Below are positions 25,345 through 33,325 of a stretch of 64,000 nt of DNA, one piece after another. The notes under the pieces are model-generated. The model ran no database searches, was not told where the DNA came from, and saw nothing but the letters and a program-made list of their open reading frames with translations. Position 1 is the stretch's first letter, and every line of letters starts with the position of its first letter. Location of the stretch: contig NZ_BCSH01000047.1 of NCBI RefSeq assembly GCF_001570765.1, positions 1 to 64,000 of the forward strand. Direction: 5' to 3'. The translations under genes and the position numbers were made by a program. This DNA is from Nocardiopsis listeri NBRC 13360. Its GTDB lineage: Bacteria > Actinomycetota > Actinomycetes > Streptosporangiales > Streptosporangiaceae.

Positions 25345-25881
25345 CTATTCGGTGGCCGGATAGGTGACGTCGCCGTGGGAATCGATGACGGCGCCGGGAC
25401 TGGGCCGCGCCGCGTCGATGCGGTCGACGCCGAGGACGTGTCGCACGTCCTCGGCGTGGGCGAGGAGGTGGTCGGCGATGATCCTCCGGTGGCACCGCCA
25501 CCACACCGCCTCGGAACACATCACGGCCGCGCGCCGGGTGCGTCCCCACTCCCGCAGCTCGGCGAGGGCGCTTCGGAACTCGCCGGAGAGCGCGTGATCG
25601 GCGTAGTTGTGGAAGCTCCGATTCTGCCACCAGGCGTTGACCTCGAACGGCACGTCCTTGCTCACCGGACGACGTCCGGTCAGCCCCTCGGCGCGCCGAT
25701 ACCGGATCCCCACCTCATCGAGGACGCCTGAGAGCGTGTCCTGGTCGAATCGCGGATACCGGGTAGAGCCCGCAAGCCTGCGGACGTCGACGACCAGCGC
25801 GATGTGGGACTCCTGAAGCAGCCCGATGAACTCGCCGAGCGTTCGGTTGGAGTGGCCGATCGTGAAGAACGGCTCACTCAT
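25345..25881 (-). CDS. DUF488 family protein
   Basis: A 178-residue protein with the DUF488 signature: the FTIGHSNRTLGEFIGLL opening, VVDVRRLAGSTRYPRFD, and the conserved CSEAVWWRCHRRIIADHL block containing the family's Cys/Glu/Trp/Cys-His residues. The biochemical role of DUF488 is not established; the conserved residues suggest an enzyme. Its start overlaps the DUF2945 gene stop by 8 bp, so the two are probably co-transcribed and coupled. Confidence 0.9.
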   Translation of the reverse strand: MSEPFFTIGHSNRTLGEFIGLLQESHIALVVDVRRLAGSTRYPRFDQDTLSGVLDEVGIRYRRAEGLTGRRPVSKDVPFEVNAWWQNRSFHNYADHALSGEFRSALAELREWGRTRRAAVMCSEAVWWRCHRRIIADHLLAHAEDVRHVLGVDRIDAARPSPGAVIDSHGDVTYPATE

Positions 25882-26089
25882 CTACCAGCCGCAAGGCGCT
25901 GCCCTTGTGGGCGGCGACGTGGTCGGTCTTGTCGCTCTTGATCTCGTACTGCGGATCGTCCTTCGACGCCCGGCGGGTGTGGCCCTTGTACTCGAAGTCC
26001 TTCGTGTGCACCTTCGTCACCGTGCCCGAGACGTGCCCCGCCTCCGAGTTCCAGGTCACGCGATCACCGACGTTGAACCGGTTGGACAT
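25874..26089 (-). CDS. DUF2945 (hypervirulence-associated/Tudor-like) protein
   Basis: A 71-residue protein matching the DUF2945/HVA1 pattern: NVGDRVTWNSEAGHVSGTVTKV, the central tract FEYKGHTRRASKDDPQYEIKSDKT and the ending AAHKGSALRLVDE. The fold is a small beta-barrel (Tudor/SH3-like). The ATG is preceded by GGGAG at good spacing; the longer frame upstream is not needed. It pairs with the DUF488 gene, an association seen in many bacteria. Function unknown, possibly nucleic-acid or peptide binding. Confidence 0.85.
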   Translation of the reverse strand: MSNRFNVGDRVTWNSEAGHVSGTVTKVHTKDFEYKGHTRRASKDDPQYEIKSDKTDHVAAHKGSALRLVDE

Positions 26090-26230
26090 GTCGACTCCCT
26101 CCGTGATCGACCCATTGAAACACCCGGCCCCAGGAAACATCGGAACGGACACAGCCGAACCCGATATCCGGTCGAAGCGCGGACCACGCCGCCGGGGCCG
26201 TGCGCCGGAGGCGGGGGCGTCTACACGAGC

Positions 26231-27022
26231 TCAGGGCTTACGGGCGACGCCGCCGTACTGGGCGACCTCTCGGATAGCGCCCACCCGGCTCTCCTCGGGC
26301 CGCCAGAACGGGACGGAGACCACACCGGGTTCCAACAGCTCCAACCCTTCGAAGAAGGCGCCGATCTGCTCCGGTGTGCGCAGGTGGATGGGTTGGGCCG
26401 CGTTCTCGTTCCAGGCCTTGGCCGCCTCCACGATCTGCGGACTGGTGTCGGTGCTGTCGCACAGGGCCAGGAAGCTCCCCGAGGGCAGGGCGTCCACGTA
26501 GGCGCGTGCCACCGCGTAGGTCCGCTCATCGGCGGGGAAGTGGCCGAGCGTACCCATGATGACCAATCCGATCGGTCGGGTGAAGTCCAGGTGCTCACGG
26601 GCCTGGGCCAGCAGCGTCTGCGGGTCGAGCAGGTCGGCGTCGATGTAGTCGGTGGTGCCCTCCTCGGAACTGGTCAACAGAGCCCGGGCGTGCGTGAGCA
26701 CCAAGGGGTCGTTGTCGACGTAGACGATCCTGGATTCGGGGGCGACCGACTGGGCGACCTCGTGGGTGTTGTTCGCGGTGGGCAGGCCGGTCCCGATGTC
26801 CAGGAACTGCCGGATGCCCTCTTCCCGGGCCAGATGGGCGACCGAGCGGAGGAGGAACCGACGATCGGCGCGCATGACCTCGACGATCTCGGGGAAGGCG
26901 GACTCGACCTGCTCGCCCAAGGCGCGGTCGACCGGGTAGTGGTCCTTGCCCCCCAACCAGAAGTTCATCACCCGTGCGGAGTGGGGGACGGTCGTGTCCA
27001 AGGGGATACGTGGGGTGTTCAT
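26231..27022 (-). CDS. DUF574 SAM-dependent methyltransferase
   Basis: A 263-residue protein of the actinomycete DUF574 family. Family marks are the HSARVMNFWLGGKDHYPVD opening, DIGTGLPTANNTHEVAQ (the SAM-binding loop) and YVDNDPLVLTHARALL. The ATG at 27022 has AGGAAGG upstream. Streptomyces genomes hold many paralogues and none has a well-established substrate. A near-perfect 22-bp palindrome lies 79 bp upstream and is the likely control site. Confidence 0.92.
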   Translation of the reverse strand: MNTPRIPLDTTVPHSARVMNFWLGGKDHYPVDRALGEQVESAFPEIVEVMRADRRFLLRSVAHLAREEGIRQFLDIGTGLPTANNTHEVAQSVAPESRIVYVDNDPLVLTHARALLTSSEEGTTDYIDADLLDPQTLLAQAREHLDFTRPIGLVIMGTLGHFPADERTYAVARAYVDALPSGSFLALCDSTDTSPQIVEAAKAWNENAAQPIHLRTPEQIGAFFEGLELLEPGVVSVPFWRPEESRVGAIREVAQYGGVARKP

Positions 27023-27100
27023 GGGGGCCTTCCTGGGCGGCGGACGATCCGGGGGATCAGCGGTCATTCTCCTCTCGCGCGGACCCTCTTCGCAAACGAG

Positions 27101-27122
27101 AAACCCCTGTGCACAAGGGTTT
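27101..27122. promoter_or_regulatory. Palindrome upstream of the methyltransferase gene
   Basis: A 22-bp element with AAACCC/GGGTTT outer arms around TGTGCACA; 20 of 22 positions are symmetric. It is 79 bp upstream of the minus-strand start and of a type bound by dimeric repressors. The regulator is not evident. Confidence 0.5.
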
Positions 27123-27295
27123 TCGCGAACATCGACGCCGAAGGCCTTCCCGTGTCGGTCCCCGGCCGCCGTGCGCCCACCACCGACCTCGTTCTCTAGG
27201 ACGTCGACGCGCCCGACCGCGAAGCGAAGGTCCGTTGCGAGTCGGTGTACATCGTCCGGTCGGATATAGCCCGTGAGGACGCCATAACAGCCTGA
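27122..27295 (+). pseudogene. Possible decayed small gene with in-frame TAG
   Basis: A frame with strongly GC-biased third codon positions runs from about 27122 to a TGA at 27293-27295 but is interrupted by TAG at 27197-27199. Both sides look protein-like (FANIDAEGLPVSVPGRRAP, then DVDAPDREAKVRCESVYIV). There is no clear start codon because the upstream sequence is the 27101 palindrome. Could be a gene remnant or coincidence. Confidence 0.22.
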
Positions 27296-27408
27296 CCAGG
27301 CAGATTCCTCCAGGAGGCCTGCGTCTCGGTCGGGTCTTCGAAAAATATCCTCGCCCAACGGAACTCAAGTGTCCCGACCGCCATCGGAACACACAGAAAG
27401 CAACCACA

Positions 27409-27444
27409 CTGACACAGAACCTGACACGGAAACCGACACAGACA
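27409..27444 (+). repeat. Three tandem 12-bp repeats
   Basis: CTGACACAGAAC, CTGACACGGAAA and CCGACACAGACA follow one another, sharing a YYGACACRGAMM pattern. They lie 150 bp before the lipoprotein start in an A-rich, relatively low-GC stretch, and could be a cluster of regulator sites. Confidence 0.6.
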
Positions 27445-27594
27445 CATGTGGGGCGACCGGTCGTCGATCCGGACCGGGTCACCTCGACAGTGGAACCCGT
27501 TCGGTGTACCGGCTCCCGAAAACACTTCCACAGGCTTGATCGCAGCCACCCGTCCGCAATTTTGTACGTCCTTCCTCGGGAAGAAAGGAACATC

Positions 27595-28362
27595 ATGAAG
27601 CTCGATGTCCGTTCCAGCGCCCTGGCCCTCGCGACCGCTGGTCTGGTGGTCGTCGGTTCCACGGCCTGCTCGGCCCAGGGAATGATCGACGCGGTGTCAT
27701 CGGTCGACCCCGCGCATACGGGCGAGAACTCCCAGGTCGACGAAGGCGCGGAGACCCTGGCGGGCGAGCTGGAATTCCTGGCCCCGGGCGAGTTCATCAT
27801 CGACGGACAGGCCTTCTACATCGCCGAGGACACACGGATCCTGGGCGGCCACCACGTCTGCCCCGCTGAAGACGGTGTCGACGAGACCGGTTTCGGAATC
27901 GTGGAGTGCGACCTGGAGACCCTCGAAGCCACCGTCCAGGGGGACACGGCCGTCTTCGCCGAGGTCGAGGTGAACGAGGAGGGCAACGCCGAGTCGGTCA
28001 CCGAGTACGACAACGACGGCCACTACGACTCCGTTGAACCCGACGGCCAGGACGGGGCCCCCGAGGAAGGCACCGAGGCCCCGGAGGAGTCCGGTGGGTT
28101 CACCGGGACCGCCACGGGAGAGCTGGAGTACATCGCCCCGGGCGAATACCGCGTCGATGGCACGGCGTTCTACGTGGCCGAGGACACCACGATCATCGCG
28201 GGGATCTATGCCTGCGCCGAAGGTGTTCAGGACCCCGACACCGGCGAGGTGAGGTGCGACTTCGACGAGTTCGACGCCACTCTCGCGAACGGGACCGTCA
28301 TCCTGGCCTCGGTCGAGATGGTCGACGGGATCGCCGAGTCGATCACCGAATACGAGGCCTGA
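27595..28362 (+). CDS. Lipoprotein with two copies of a beta-rich domain
   Basis: A 255-residue secreted lipoprotein. The signal peptide (about 1-24) ends in a lipobox-like GSTAC with Cys25 as the lipidation site. The mature part has two homologous units (about 57-145 and 174-255), each with GELE[FY][LI]APGE, G.AFY[IV]AEDT.I..G, a Cys pair and a [SI]ESVTEY/ESITEY end. A Glu/Asp/Pro-rich linker separates them. The protein is very acidic. Each unit may form a disulphide between its two cysteines. ATG after AAGAAAGGAA. I know no named family; the internal duplication is clear by eye. Confidence 0.8.
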   Translation: MKLDVRSSALALATAGLVVVGSTACSAQGMIDAVSSVDPAHTGENSQVDEGAETLAGELEFLAPGEFIIDGQAFYIAEDTRILGGHHVCPAEDGVDETGFGIVECDLETLEATVQGDTAVFAEVEVNEEGNAESVTEYDNDGHYDSVEPDGQDGAPEEGTEAPEESGGFTGTATGELEYIAPGEYRVDGTAFYVAEDTTIIAGIYACAEGVQDPDTGEVRCDFDEFDATLANGTVILASVEMVDGIAESITEYEA

Positions 28363-28429
28363 GGCGCTGAGGCCCTCCCGGGGAACGGGACGCGGCCGCG
28401 ACCGTCATCATGATGACCGCACTCCGAGT

Positions 28430-28469
28430 CGGGGGTGTTGGGAGACACGAACGTTTCCCGACACCCCCG
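28430..28469 (+). terminator. Lipoprotein gene terminator
   Basis: A 14-bp stem (28430-28443 with 28456-28469, one G-U pair) with a 12-nt loop lies 68 bp after the stop, followed by a short T-containing tract. Confidence 0.65.
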
Positions 28470-28558
28470 CATCGTTTCATCGATCACTGACCCGGCGAAC
28501 GGGACCGGTTGTTCGGTAGGGCGCCGATGCTCGAAGAGCACTACCGTGGAAACAGCGA

Positions 28559-28584
28559 AAGCGGGCTCCCGAAGGAACCCGCTT
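28559..28584 (-). terminator. tRNA cluster 1 terminator
   Basis: AAGCGGG (28559-28565) and CCCGCTT (28578-28584) form a hairpin with a 12-nt loop, downstream of the minus-strand tRNA cluster. The same hairpin with flanks recurs at 60219 after cluster 2. Confidence 0.6.
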
Positions 28585-28672
28585 CGAAGTTGATCTCCCG
28601 GATATCTTCCAAGGCGGGACGATCATCTTCACCGCCACAGTCAGATGACTCTCTGACCTGCGGTGCTACTTG

Positions 28673-28746
28673 TGGGCGATACAGGACTCGAACCTGTGAC
28701 CCCTACCGTGTCGAGGTAGTGCTCTAGCCAACTGAGCTAATCGCCC
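28673..28746 (-). tRNA. tRNA-Val (anticodon GAC)
   Basis: A complete 74-nt cloverleaf: acceptor GGGCGAT/ATCGCCC, T arm ACAGG-TTCGAGT-CCTGT, anticodon stem CTACC/GGTAG, discriminator A. The anticodon loop reads TCGACAC, so position 33 is C rather than the near-universal U. It is identical to the copy at 60333. CCA is not encoded. Last gene of a Gly-Cys-Val transcript. Confidence 0.93.
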
Positions 28747-28760
28747 TGGGTGAAACTGGG

Positions 28761-28831
28761 AGGTGGAGACGGGATTTGAACCCGTGTAGACGGCTTTGCA
28801 GGCCGCTGCCTCGCCTCTCGGCCACTCCACC
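28761..28831 (-). tRNA. tRNA-Cys (anticodon GCA)
   Basis: A 71-nt tRNA with acceptor GGTGGAG/CTCCACC, anticodon loop CTGCAAA and discriminator T73, the CysRS identity base. The sequence is the usual actinomycete type and differs strongly from the second tRNA-Cys at 60431. Confidence 0.95.
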
Positions 28832-28873
28832 GAGTACACGTGGGCGGGGTGAACCGCACCAGCGTCTCCTCCG

Positions 28874-28946
28874 AGCGGACGACGGGATTCGAACCCGCGA
28901 CCCTCACCTTGGCAAGGTGATGCTCTACCAGCTGAGCCACGTCCGC
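28874..28946 (-). tRNA. tRNA-Gly (anticodon GCC)
   Basis: A 73-nt tRNA with acceptor GCGGACG/CGTCCGC, anticodon stem TCACC/GGTGA and loop TTGCCAA. First gene of cluster 1. The body is identical to both tRNA-Gly copies of cluster 2. Confidence 0.95.
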
Positions 28947-29003
28947 TTGCATTCGGGCCCGGCCTCTCGGTCCTGCCGGGGCCTTGCCTTGCTGCTGGTT
29001 AAG

Positions 29004-29031
29004 ACTTTAGCGGAGATTCGACGGACGGCAA
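29004..29031 (-). promoter_or_regulatory. Promoter of tRNA cluster 1
   Basis: On the minus strand TTGCCG (29026-29031) and TAAAGT (29004-29009) are separated by 16 bp, 58 bp before tRNA-Gly. The CCGCTAAAGT context matches the other tRNA promoters in the window. Confidence 0.65.
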
Positions 29032-29152
29032 AATCGATGTTGGGCGCGGTTGGGTGCGGCGGTGGTCGACGTACCGGAGGGACCCGGTAGCGTCCGCGAC
29101 ACGGGGCCCGGTAGGGACGGGGCGCACCTTGCCGGAGAAGGAGGATCTGACC

Positions 29153-30337
29153 GTGGCGGAGGAGTGCGGGAGACACCAGGGGGAGACGTCCTGGTCAAGG
29201 GCGCGCGAGCTGGCCCGAGGGCTGGGGGAGACGCGGGGCTGCCCCGTGGCGGACCTTCCGTTGGCGGAGACCCTGGGCGGCAGGCTGGCCGAGGACCTGA
29301 AGGCGTTGGTGGGACTGCCCGCGTTCGACGCCTCGGCGATGGACGGGTACGCGGTGGCCGGTCCATCCCCCTGGAGGCGGGCCGGGACCCAGTTGGCGGG
29401 CACGCCGCTGGCCGGACTGTCGTTGACCGCGGGTGAGGCGGTGGAGATCGCCACGGGTGCGCGGGTTCCCAAGGGCACCGAGTCGGTGCTGCCCTACGAG
29501 CACGCCGAGGTCGTGGACGGTTGGGTGAGCGGAGAGGCGCAGCCCGGCCGGCACGTGCGCTGGAGCGGGGAGGAGACCGCCCCCGGCGAGACCGTGCTGG
29601 AGGCGGGCACCGAGGTCACCCCCGCCGTGCTGGGGCTGTCCGCCTCGCTGGGGCACGACGCGCTGCCGGTGCGTCTGCCCGCGGTGGAGGTACTGGTCAC
29701 CGGGGACGAGATCACCGCGGAGGGGTTGCCGGGGGAGGGAACGGTGCGTGACGCCATCGGTCCGCTGATGCCCGGGGTGGTGTCCTGGGCGGGCGGCCGA
29801 CTGCTGCGTACGCGCCATCTGGGTGACGGCCATGACGACCTGCACGAGGCACTGATCGGGGGCGGGGCCGACGTGGTGGTGGCGTGCGGATCCTCTTCCA
29901 AGGGCCCGGCCGACCATCTGCGCGCGGTCCTGAACGGACTCGGAGCGAACGTGGTGGTGGACGGGGTGGCCTGTAGGCCGGGGCATCCACAGCTGTTGGC
30001 GCACACCGAGGAGACCGTCTTCGTGGGTCTGCCCGGCAACCCGAACGCCGCGCTGGTCGCCTCCCTCACGCTGCTGGTTCCACTACTGGCCGGGATGGTC
30101 GGCCGAGACGAAGCGACCCTGGGCCTGGGGCGGGCACCGTTGGCCGGTGAGGTCCGGGGACGAAGCGGGGGAGGGACCCGACTGATGGCGGTGCGAGTGG
30201 TGGACGGGCGTGCCGAACCGGTGGGCCACGACCGCCCGGGGAGTCTGCGAGGAGCCGCGCTGGCCCAGGCCTACGCGGTGGTTCCGCCGGAGGGCCCGGG
30301 GGCGGACGTGGAACTACTCCGGTTGCCGGGAGCGTAG
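29153..30337 (+). CDS. MoeA-family molybdopterin molybdotransferase
   Basis: A 394-residue MoeA-type protein that would insert molybdate into adenylylated molybdopterin. It keeps FDASAMDGYAV, the GARVPKG loop, the LVTGDEI strand and GLPGNP near the C-terminus. The usual GGVSxGxxD motif is altered to GSSSKGPAD, retaining the final Asp that in MoeA coordinates Mg. The GTG start at 29153 follows AAGGAGG; the longer upstream frame lies in the tRNA promoter region. No moa/mob genes are nearby, so this may be a divergent paralogue. Confidence 0.85.
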   Translation: MAEECGRHQGETSWSRARELARGLGETRGCPVADLPLAETLGGRLAEDLKALVGLPAFDASAMDGYAVAGPSPWRRAGTQLAGTPLAGLSLTAGEAVEIATGARVPKGTESVLPYEHAEVVDGWVSGEAQPGRHVRWSGEETAPGETVLEAGTEVTPAVLGLSASLGHDALPVRLPAVEVLVTGDEITAEGLPGEGTVRDAIGPLMPGVVSWAGGRLLRTRHLGDGHDDLHEALIGGGADVVVACGSSSKGPADHLRAVLNGLGANVVVDGVACRPGHPQLLAHTEETVFVGLPGNPNAALVASLTLLVPLLAGMVGRDEATLGLGRAPLAGEVRGRSGGGTRLMAVRVVDGRAEPVGHDRPGSLRGAALAQAYAVVPPEGPGADVELLRLPGA

Positions 30338-30407
30338 GTCTCCCGCCGGCTCCGTCCTTCGGCGTGGCATCGGGGACCTCGGTCACCGATCGGATGTGCC
30401 ATGGACC

Positions 30408-30455
30408 ACAGGGGGCGGCCCCAGGGAGGACACGCTCCCCGGGGCCGCCCCCTGT
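30408..30455. terminator. Bidirectional terminator between moeA and the MFS gene
   Basis: A perfect 15-bp stem (30408-30422 with 30441-30455) with an inner GGGAG/CTCCC helix in the loop lies between two convergent genes and ends just before the exporter stop. Confidence 0.85.
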
Positions 30456-30457
30456 CT

Positions 30458-32167
30458 TCACCGAACCCGGGCTCGTGCGCCCTCGTCGGTCGATGCCGCC
30501 CCGGTCACCGACCCGGTCGACGCCTCCGTGGCGCCCGCGCCGTCTTCGGGCTCGGGCACCTGTGCCACGTCTGTCGCGGCCGGGGCCGGGGCCTCCACCG
30601 CCGGGTTGCCCCGTCCGAGCAGCAGGAACCAGGCCTGAACGGCCGCGACCAACACGATCACCACGGCGATCGTCGAGGTCAGGTGCATGCCGTCGGTGAA
30701 CGCGGCCCGCGCGCCGTCCATGAGGGCCGCGCCCGGGCCACCGCCCACCTGGTTCGCGGCGGTGGCGGCGCCGCCCAACGTCTCCCGGGCGGCCTCGGTG
30801 GCCGCGGCCGGAACCCCGTCCACCTCGGTCAGGTTGGTCCGGTAGAACGCGGTCAGCACACTGCCCAGCACGGCCACACCGAGCGCTCCGCCCATCTCGT
30901 AGGCGGTCTCGGAGATCGCCGAGGCGGCGCCGGCCCGCTTGGGCGGGGCCGCGGACATGATGGCACCGTTGGTCAGGGTTTCGGCGAAACCGCTGCCCAG
31001 GGCGATCAGCGCGAAGGCCGTGGAGACCAGGACCACACCACGGGTGACGTCGTCGGCGGGCGTGAACAGCAGGGTGGCGAACCCGCCCGCGGTGACGGTC
31101 AGGGACACCCCGAGCACGGTGGACAGGCTCAGGTGGCGGGCCACCCGGGCGGCGACCAGGCCGGCGACGACCGAGATCACCAGGCCCGGCACCAGCACGA
31201 TGCCGGCGCGCATGGGCGAGACGCCGAGGACCAGCTGTAGGTACTGGGTGAGGAAGAACAACGACCCCACCATCGAGAACACGATCATCAGGTTGGTGGC
31301 CACGGCGACGCTGAACACCCGTGAGCGGAACAGGTCGATGTCGATGAGCGGGTCCGTGAGCCCCCGCTGGCGTCGGACGAACAGGTAGCCCAGGGCCAGT
31401 CCGAGCACGAGGGAGACGATCGGCGCCACCGTCAGGCCCCCGGAGGCCAGCTTCTTGATCCCGTACACGATGGGCAGCATGGCGCCCAGCGATAGCACCA
31501 CGCTGACCAGGTCGATCCGGCCGGAGTCGGTGTTGCGCGATTCGCGCACCAGCAACGGCACCAGGATCAGGATGAGCGCCATCACCGGCAGGTTGATCAG
31601 GAACACCGAGCCCCAGAAGAAGTGCTCCAACAACCAGCCGCCCAGGATCGGGCCGAGGGCGGCACCACCGGAGAACCCGGACGCCCAGATCGCGATGGCG
31701 AGCAGGCGCTGGCGCGGATCCAGGAAGATGTTGCGCAGCAACGACAGGGTCGAGGGCATCAGCGAGGCGCCGGCGATTCCCAGCAGGGCGCGGGCGACGA
31801 TCAGGGTCTCGGCGTTGGGCGCGAAGGCCGCGATCAGGGAGGCCACGCCGAAGGCGGCCGATCCCATCATCAGCAGGCGTCGTCGCCCGATCCGGTCACC
31901 GAGCGAACCCATGGTGATCAACAGGCCGGCCAGGATGAAGCCGTAGATGTCGACGATCCACAGCAGCTGACCGGAGGTGGGGCGAAGCGCCTCGCTCAGC
32001 GCCGGCACGGCGAACCCCAACACGGTCATGTCGACCGAGATCAGGAGCACGGGCAGTACCAGGACCGCGAGCGCGGCCCATTCACGCGGGCCCGCGAGCG
32101 CGGGCGGGGCACCGTCGCCTCCGTGCGCGCGTACAGGGTCGTTTCCGGTCTTGGCGGAGCTCATCAT
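30458..32167 (-). CDS. DHA2-family MFS drug exporter
   Basis: A 569-residue major-facilitator antiporter of the 14-helix DHA2 (QacA/SmvA/LfrA-like) type. Motif A is MGSLGDRIGRRRLLMMG (about residue 90), motif C-type ALGPILGGWLLEHFFWGSVFLINLP is clear, and about 14 hydrophobic helices span residues 30-530. The tail (about 530-569) is a Pro/Ala/Glu-rich cytoplasmic extension. It is divergent from a tetR gene; a consensus promoter TTGACA-17-TACTGT overlaps a perfect operator dyad. Likely exports cationic drugs or dyes, induced by TetR ligands. Confidence 0.94.
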   Translation of the reverse strand: MMSSAKTGNDPVRAHGGDGAPPALAGPREWAALAVLVLPVLLISVDMTVLGFAVPALSEALRPTSGQLLWIVDIYGFILAGLLITMGSLGDRIGRRRLLMMGSAAFGVASLIAAFAPNAETLIVARALLGIAGASLMPSTLSLLRNIFLDPRQRLLAIAIWASGFSGGAALGPILGGWLLEHFFWGSVFLINLPVMALILILVPLLVRESRNTDSGRIDLVSVVLSLGAMLPIVYGIKKLASGGLTVAPIVSLVLGLALGYLFVRRQRGLTDPLIDIDLFRSRVFSVAVATNLMIVFSMVGSLFFLTQYLQLVLGVSPMRAGIVLVPGLVISVVAGLVAARVARHLSLSTVLGVSLTVTAGGFATLLFTPADDVTRGVVLVSTAFALIALGSGFAETLTNGAIMSAAPPKRAGAASAISETAYEMGGALGVAVLGSVLTAFYRTNLTEVDGVPAAATEAARETLGGAATAANQVGGGPGAALMDGARAAFTDGMHLTSTIAVVIVLVAAVQAWFLLLGRGNPAVEAPAPAATDVAQVPEPEDGAGATEASTGSVTGAASTDEGARARVR

Positions 32168-32318
32168 TCCCTCGTTCGTCGAATCGCAGGATGTCGCGCG
32201 GCTCGTGCGAGGGCGCGGAGGTGGCCCGCGACGAAGGGTGTCGTCGTGGCCGGACGGGAAGTCTGGTCGACCGGTCGCGCCGCGGAACGCGTAGACCGGG
32301 ACTCTTCAACCGTCCAGC

Positions 32319-32351
32319 CGGTACAGTACCGTCCGGCCGGTACAGTGTCAA
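32319..32351. promoter_or_regulatory. Overlapping MFS/tetR promoters with TetR operator
   Basis: On the minus strand TTGACA (32346-32351) and TACTGT (32323-32328) are 17 bp apart, an ideal promoter for the exporter. The perfect dyad CGGTAC-A-GTACCG (32319-32331) covers its -10. The element GCCGGTACAGT recurs 19 bp on, giving a second half-site, and TACAGT at 32341-32346 is a possible -10 seven bases before the tetR GTG. Confidence 0.8.
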
Positions 32352-32353
32352 TC

Positions 32354-32905
32354 GTGAGTACTTCGAATACACGTGACCGCATCCTCGACTCGCTCCAGGG
32401 CATCCTCGTCAGCGTGGGTTACTCCGCGGTGACCCTGGATGCGGTGGCGCGCGAAGCCCAGGTGTCCAAGGGAGGTCTGCTGTACCACTTCCCTTCCAAG
32501 GCCGCCCTGATGAACGGGCTGGTCCAACGGCTGGTCGAGTTGGCCGAGGCCGAGTTCGAGGAGGCGCGTGAGGGCGACGAGGGCGTGGTCAGGGTCTTCC
32601 TGCGCACGTCGCTGCCGCAGAGCCCCGAGGAGCGGGAACTGTACTGGGCGCTCATCGCCGCCCTGCGCAGCCACGAGGAGTTGGAGGAAGAGGCGGTACA
32701 GCACGTGCAGTACCTGTTCGCGCACTGGCGCGAGCTGCTGCACGAGGAGCTCACCGACCCCGTCCTCGCCGAGATCATCCTGCGGGCCGGCGACGGCCTG
32801 TACATGGCGGCGATCGCCGGTCTGTCCCAGCCCGACCCCGAACTCACCCAGAAGATGATCGATCGCCTGGTCGAGGAGTCCGACCTGGTCCGCCGCCCTC
32901 GTTGA
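32354..32905 (+). CDS. TetR-family regulator of the MFS exporter
   Basis: A 183-residue regulator. The N-terminal helix-turn-helix (about 8-55) contains VAREAQVSKGGLLYHFPSKAAL, followed by a TetR_C_37-like ligand domain rich in Glu. The GTG start has no ribosome site, but TACAGT lies 7 bases upstream, suggesting leaderless mRNA. The frame is open far upstream, antisense to the exporter, which is not coding. Divergent placement and shared operators make it the exporter's repressor, probably drug-inducible. Confidence 0.92.
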   Translation: MSTSNTRDRILDSLQGILVSVGYSAVTLDAVAREAQVSKGGLLYHFPSKAALMNGLVQRLVELAEAEFEEAREGDEGVVRVFLRTSLPQSPEERELYWALIAALRSHEELEEEAVQHVQYLFAHWRELLHEELTDPVLAEIILRAGDGLYMAAIAGLSQPDPELTQKMIDRLVEESDLVRRPR

Positions 32906-33325
32906 GGTCCCCGCCCCTATGCCCGGTCCTCGAAGACCCGCGCCTCGGCGCGGCCGCGTGGGGTCTCTCCCGTGCTCGTGGGGGCGTGTGCGAGGGGTCT
33001 GGTGTGGGACGGGCGGGTCGAGGGCATGATGCCGGCTCCGGTTCCCTTGCCGCCGGCCGTTTCCGTGAGCCCGGGGCCGGGACCGGAAGGTGACCGTGTG
33101 GTGCTGTTCACGTGCCCTGGAACGTGGTTTACTTCCGAGTAACTTCGTTGCCGTGGTCGGGTTTCGTGCCGGTCACGGGCCTGCTTACCTGGTGAGGTGA
33201 AGTGTGCACTACCTCGATGAGTGGGGTGTGCCGGGTCGACCCGGGGGCCGCTCTTCGCGAGACTGTTCCCACCTCGCCGGGGTGTCCACGGGGTGAGAAC
33301 ACGCAGACGGGAAAGTGGGGGGCGG
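32906..33325. other. 420-bp gap with a TTACT/AGTAA dyad
   Basis: No convincing gene lies between tetR and manA. A minus-strand frame ending at 32917 has fair GC3 bias over about 60 codons but is Pro/Thr/Gly-rich and has a poor start. A dyad at 33129 is listed separately. The manA promoter must be here. Confidence 0.4.
33129..33142. promoter_or_regulatory. TTACT-N4-AGTAA dyad
   Basis: TTACT-TCCG-AGTAA is a perfect 5-bp inverted repeat, 183 bp before manA. The TTACT/AGTAA spacing resembles TetR-family fatty-acid regulator sites of actinomycetes, but no such gene is adjacent. Confidence 0.35.

Larger units (their letters stand above)
27023..27594. other. 572-bp gap with palindrome, gene remnant and 12-bp repeats
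   Basis: The gap between divergent methyltransferase and lipoprotein genes contains a palindrome (27101), a coding-like remnant with an in-frame stop (27122-27295) and three tandem 12-mers (27409-27444), each listed separately. Otherwise no gene was found. Confidence 0.5.
28363..28672. other. 310-bp gap holding two hairpins
   Basis: Between the lipoprotein gene and tRNA cluster 1 there is no gene. It holds the lipoprotein terminator and, on the other strand, the tRNA cluster terminator. GTCATCATGATGAC (28404-28417) is an additional perfect palindrome. Confidence 0.5.

Noticed and set aside
28673-28946. tRNA cluster as an integration site with an inserted element
   Set aside because: No integrase, no attachment-site repeat of a tRNA 3' end, and normal genes on both sides.
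32917-33109. Possible minus-strand gene of about 60 codons after tetR
   Set aside because: Third-position bias is fair, but the product is low-complexity Pro/Thr/Gly-rich, the start is poor and no family is visible; kept only as a note in the gap entry.
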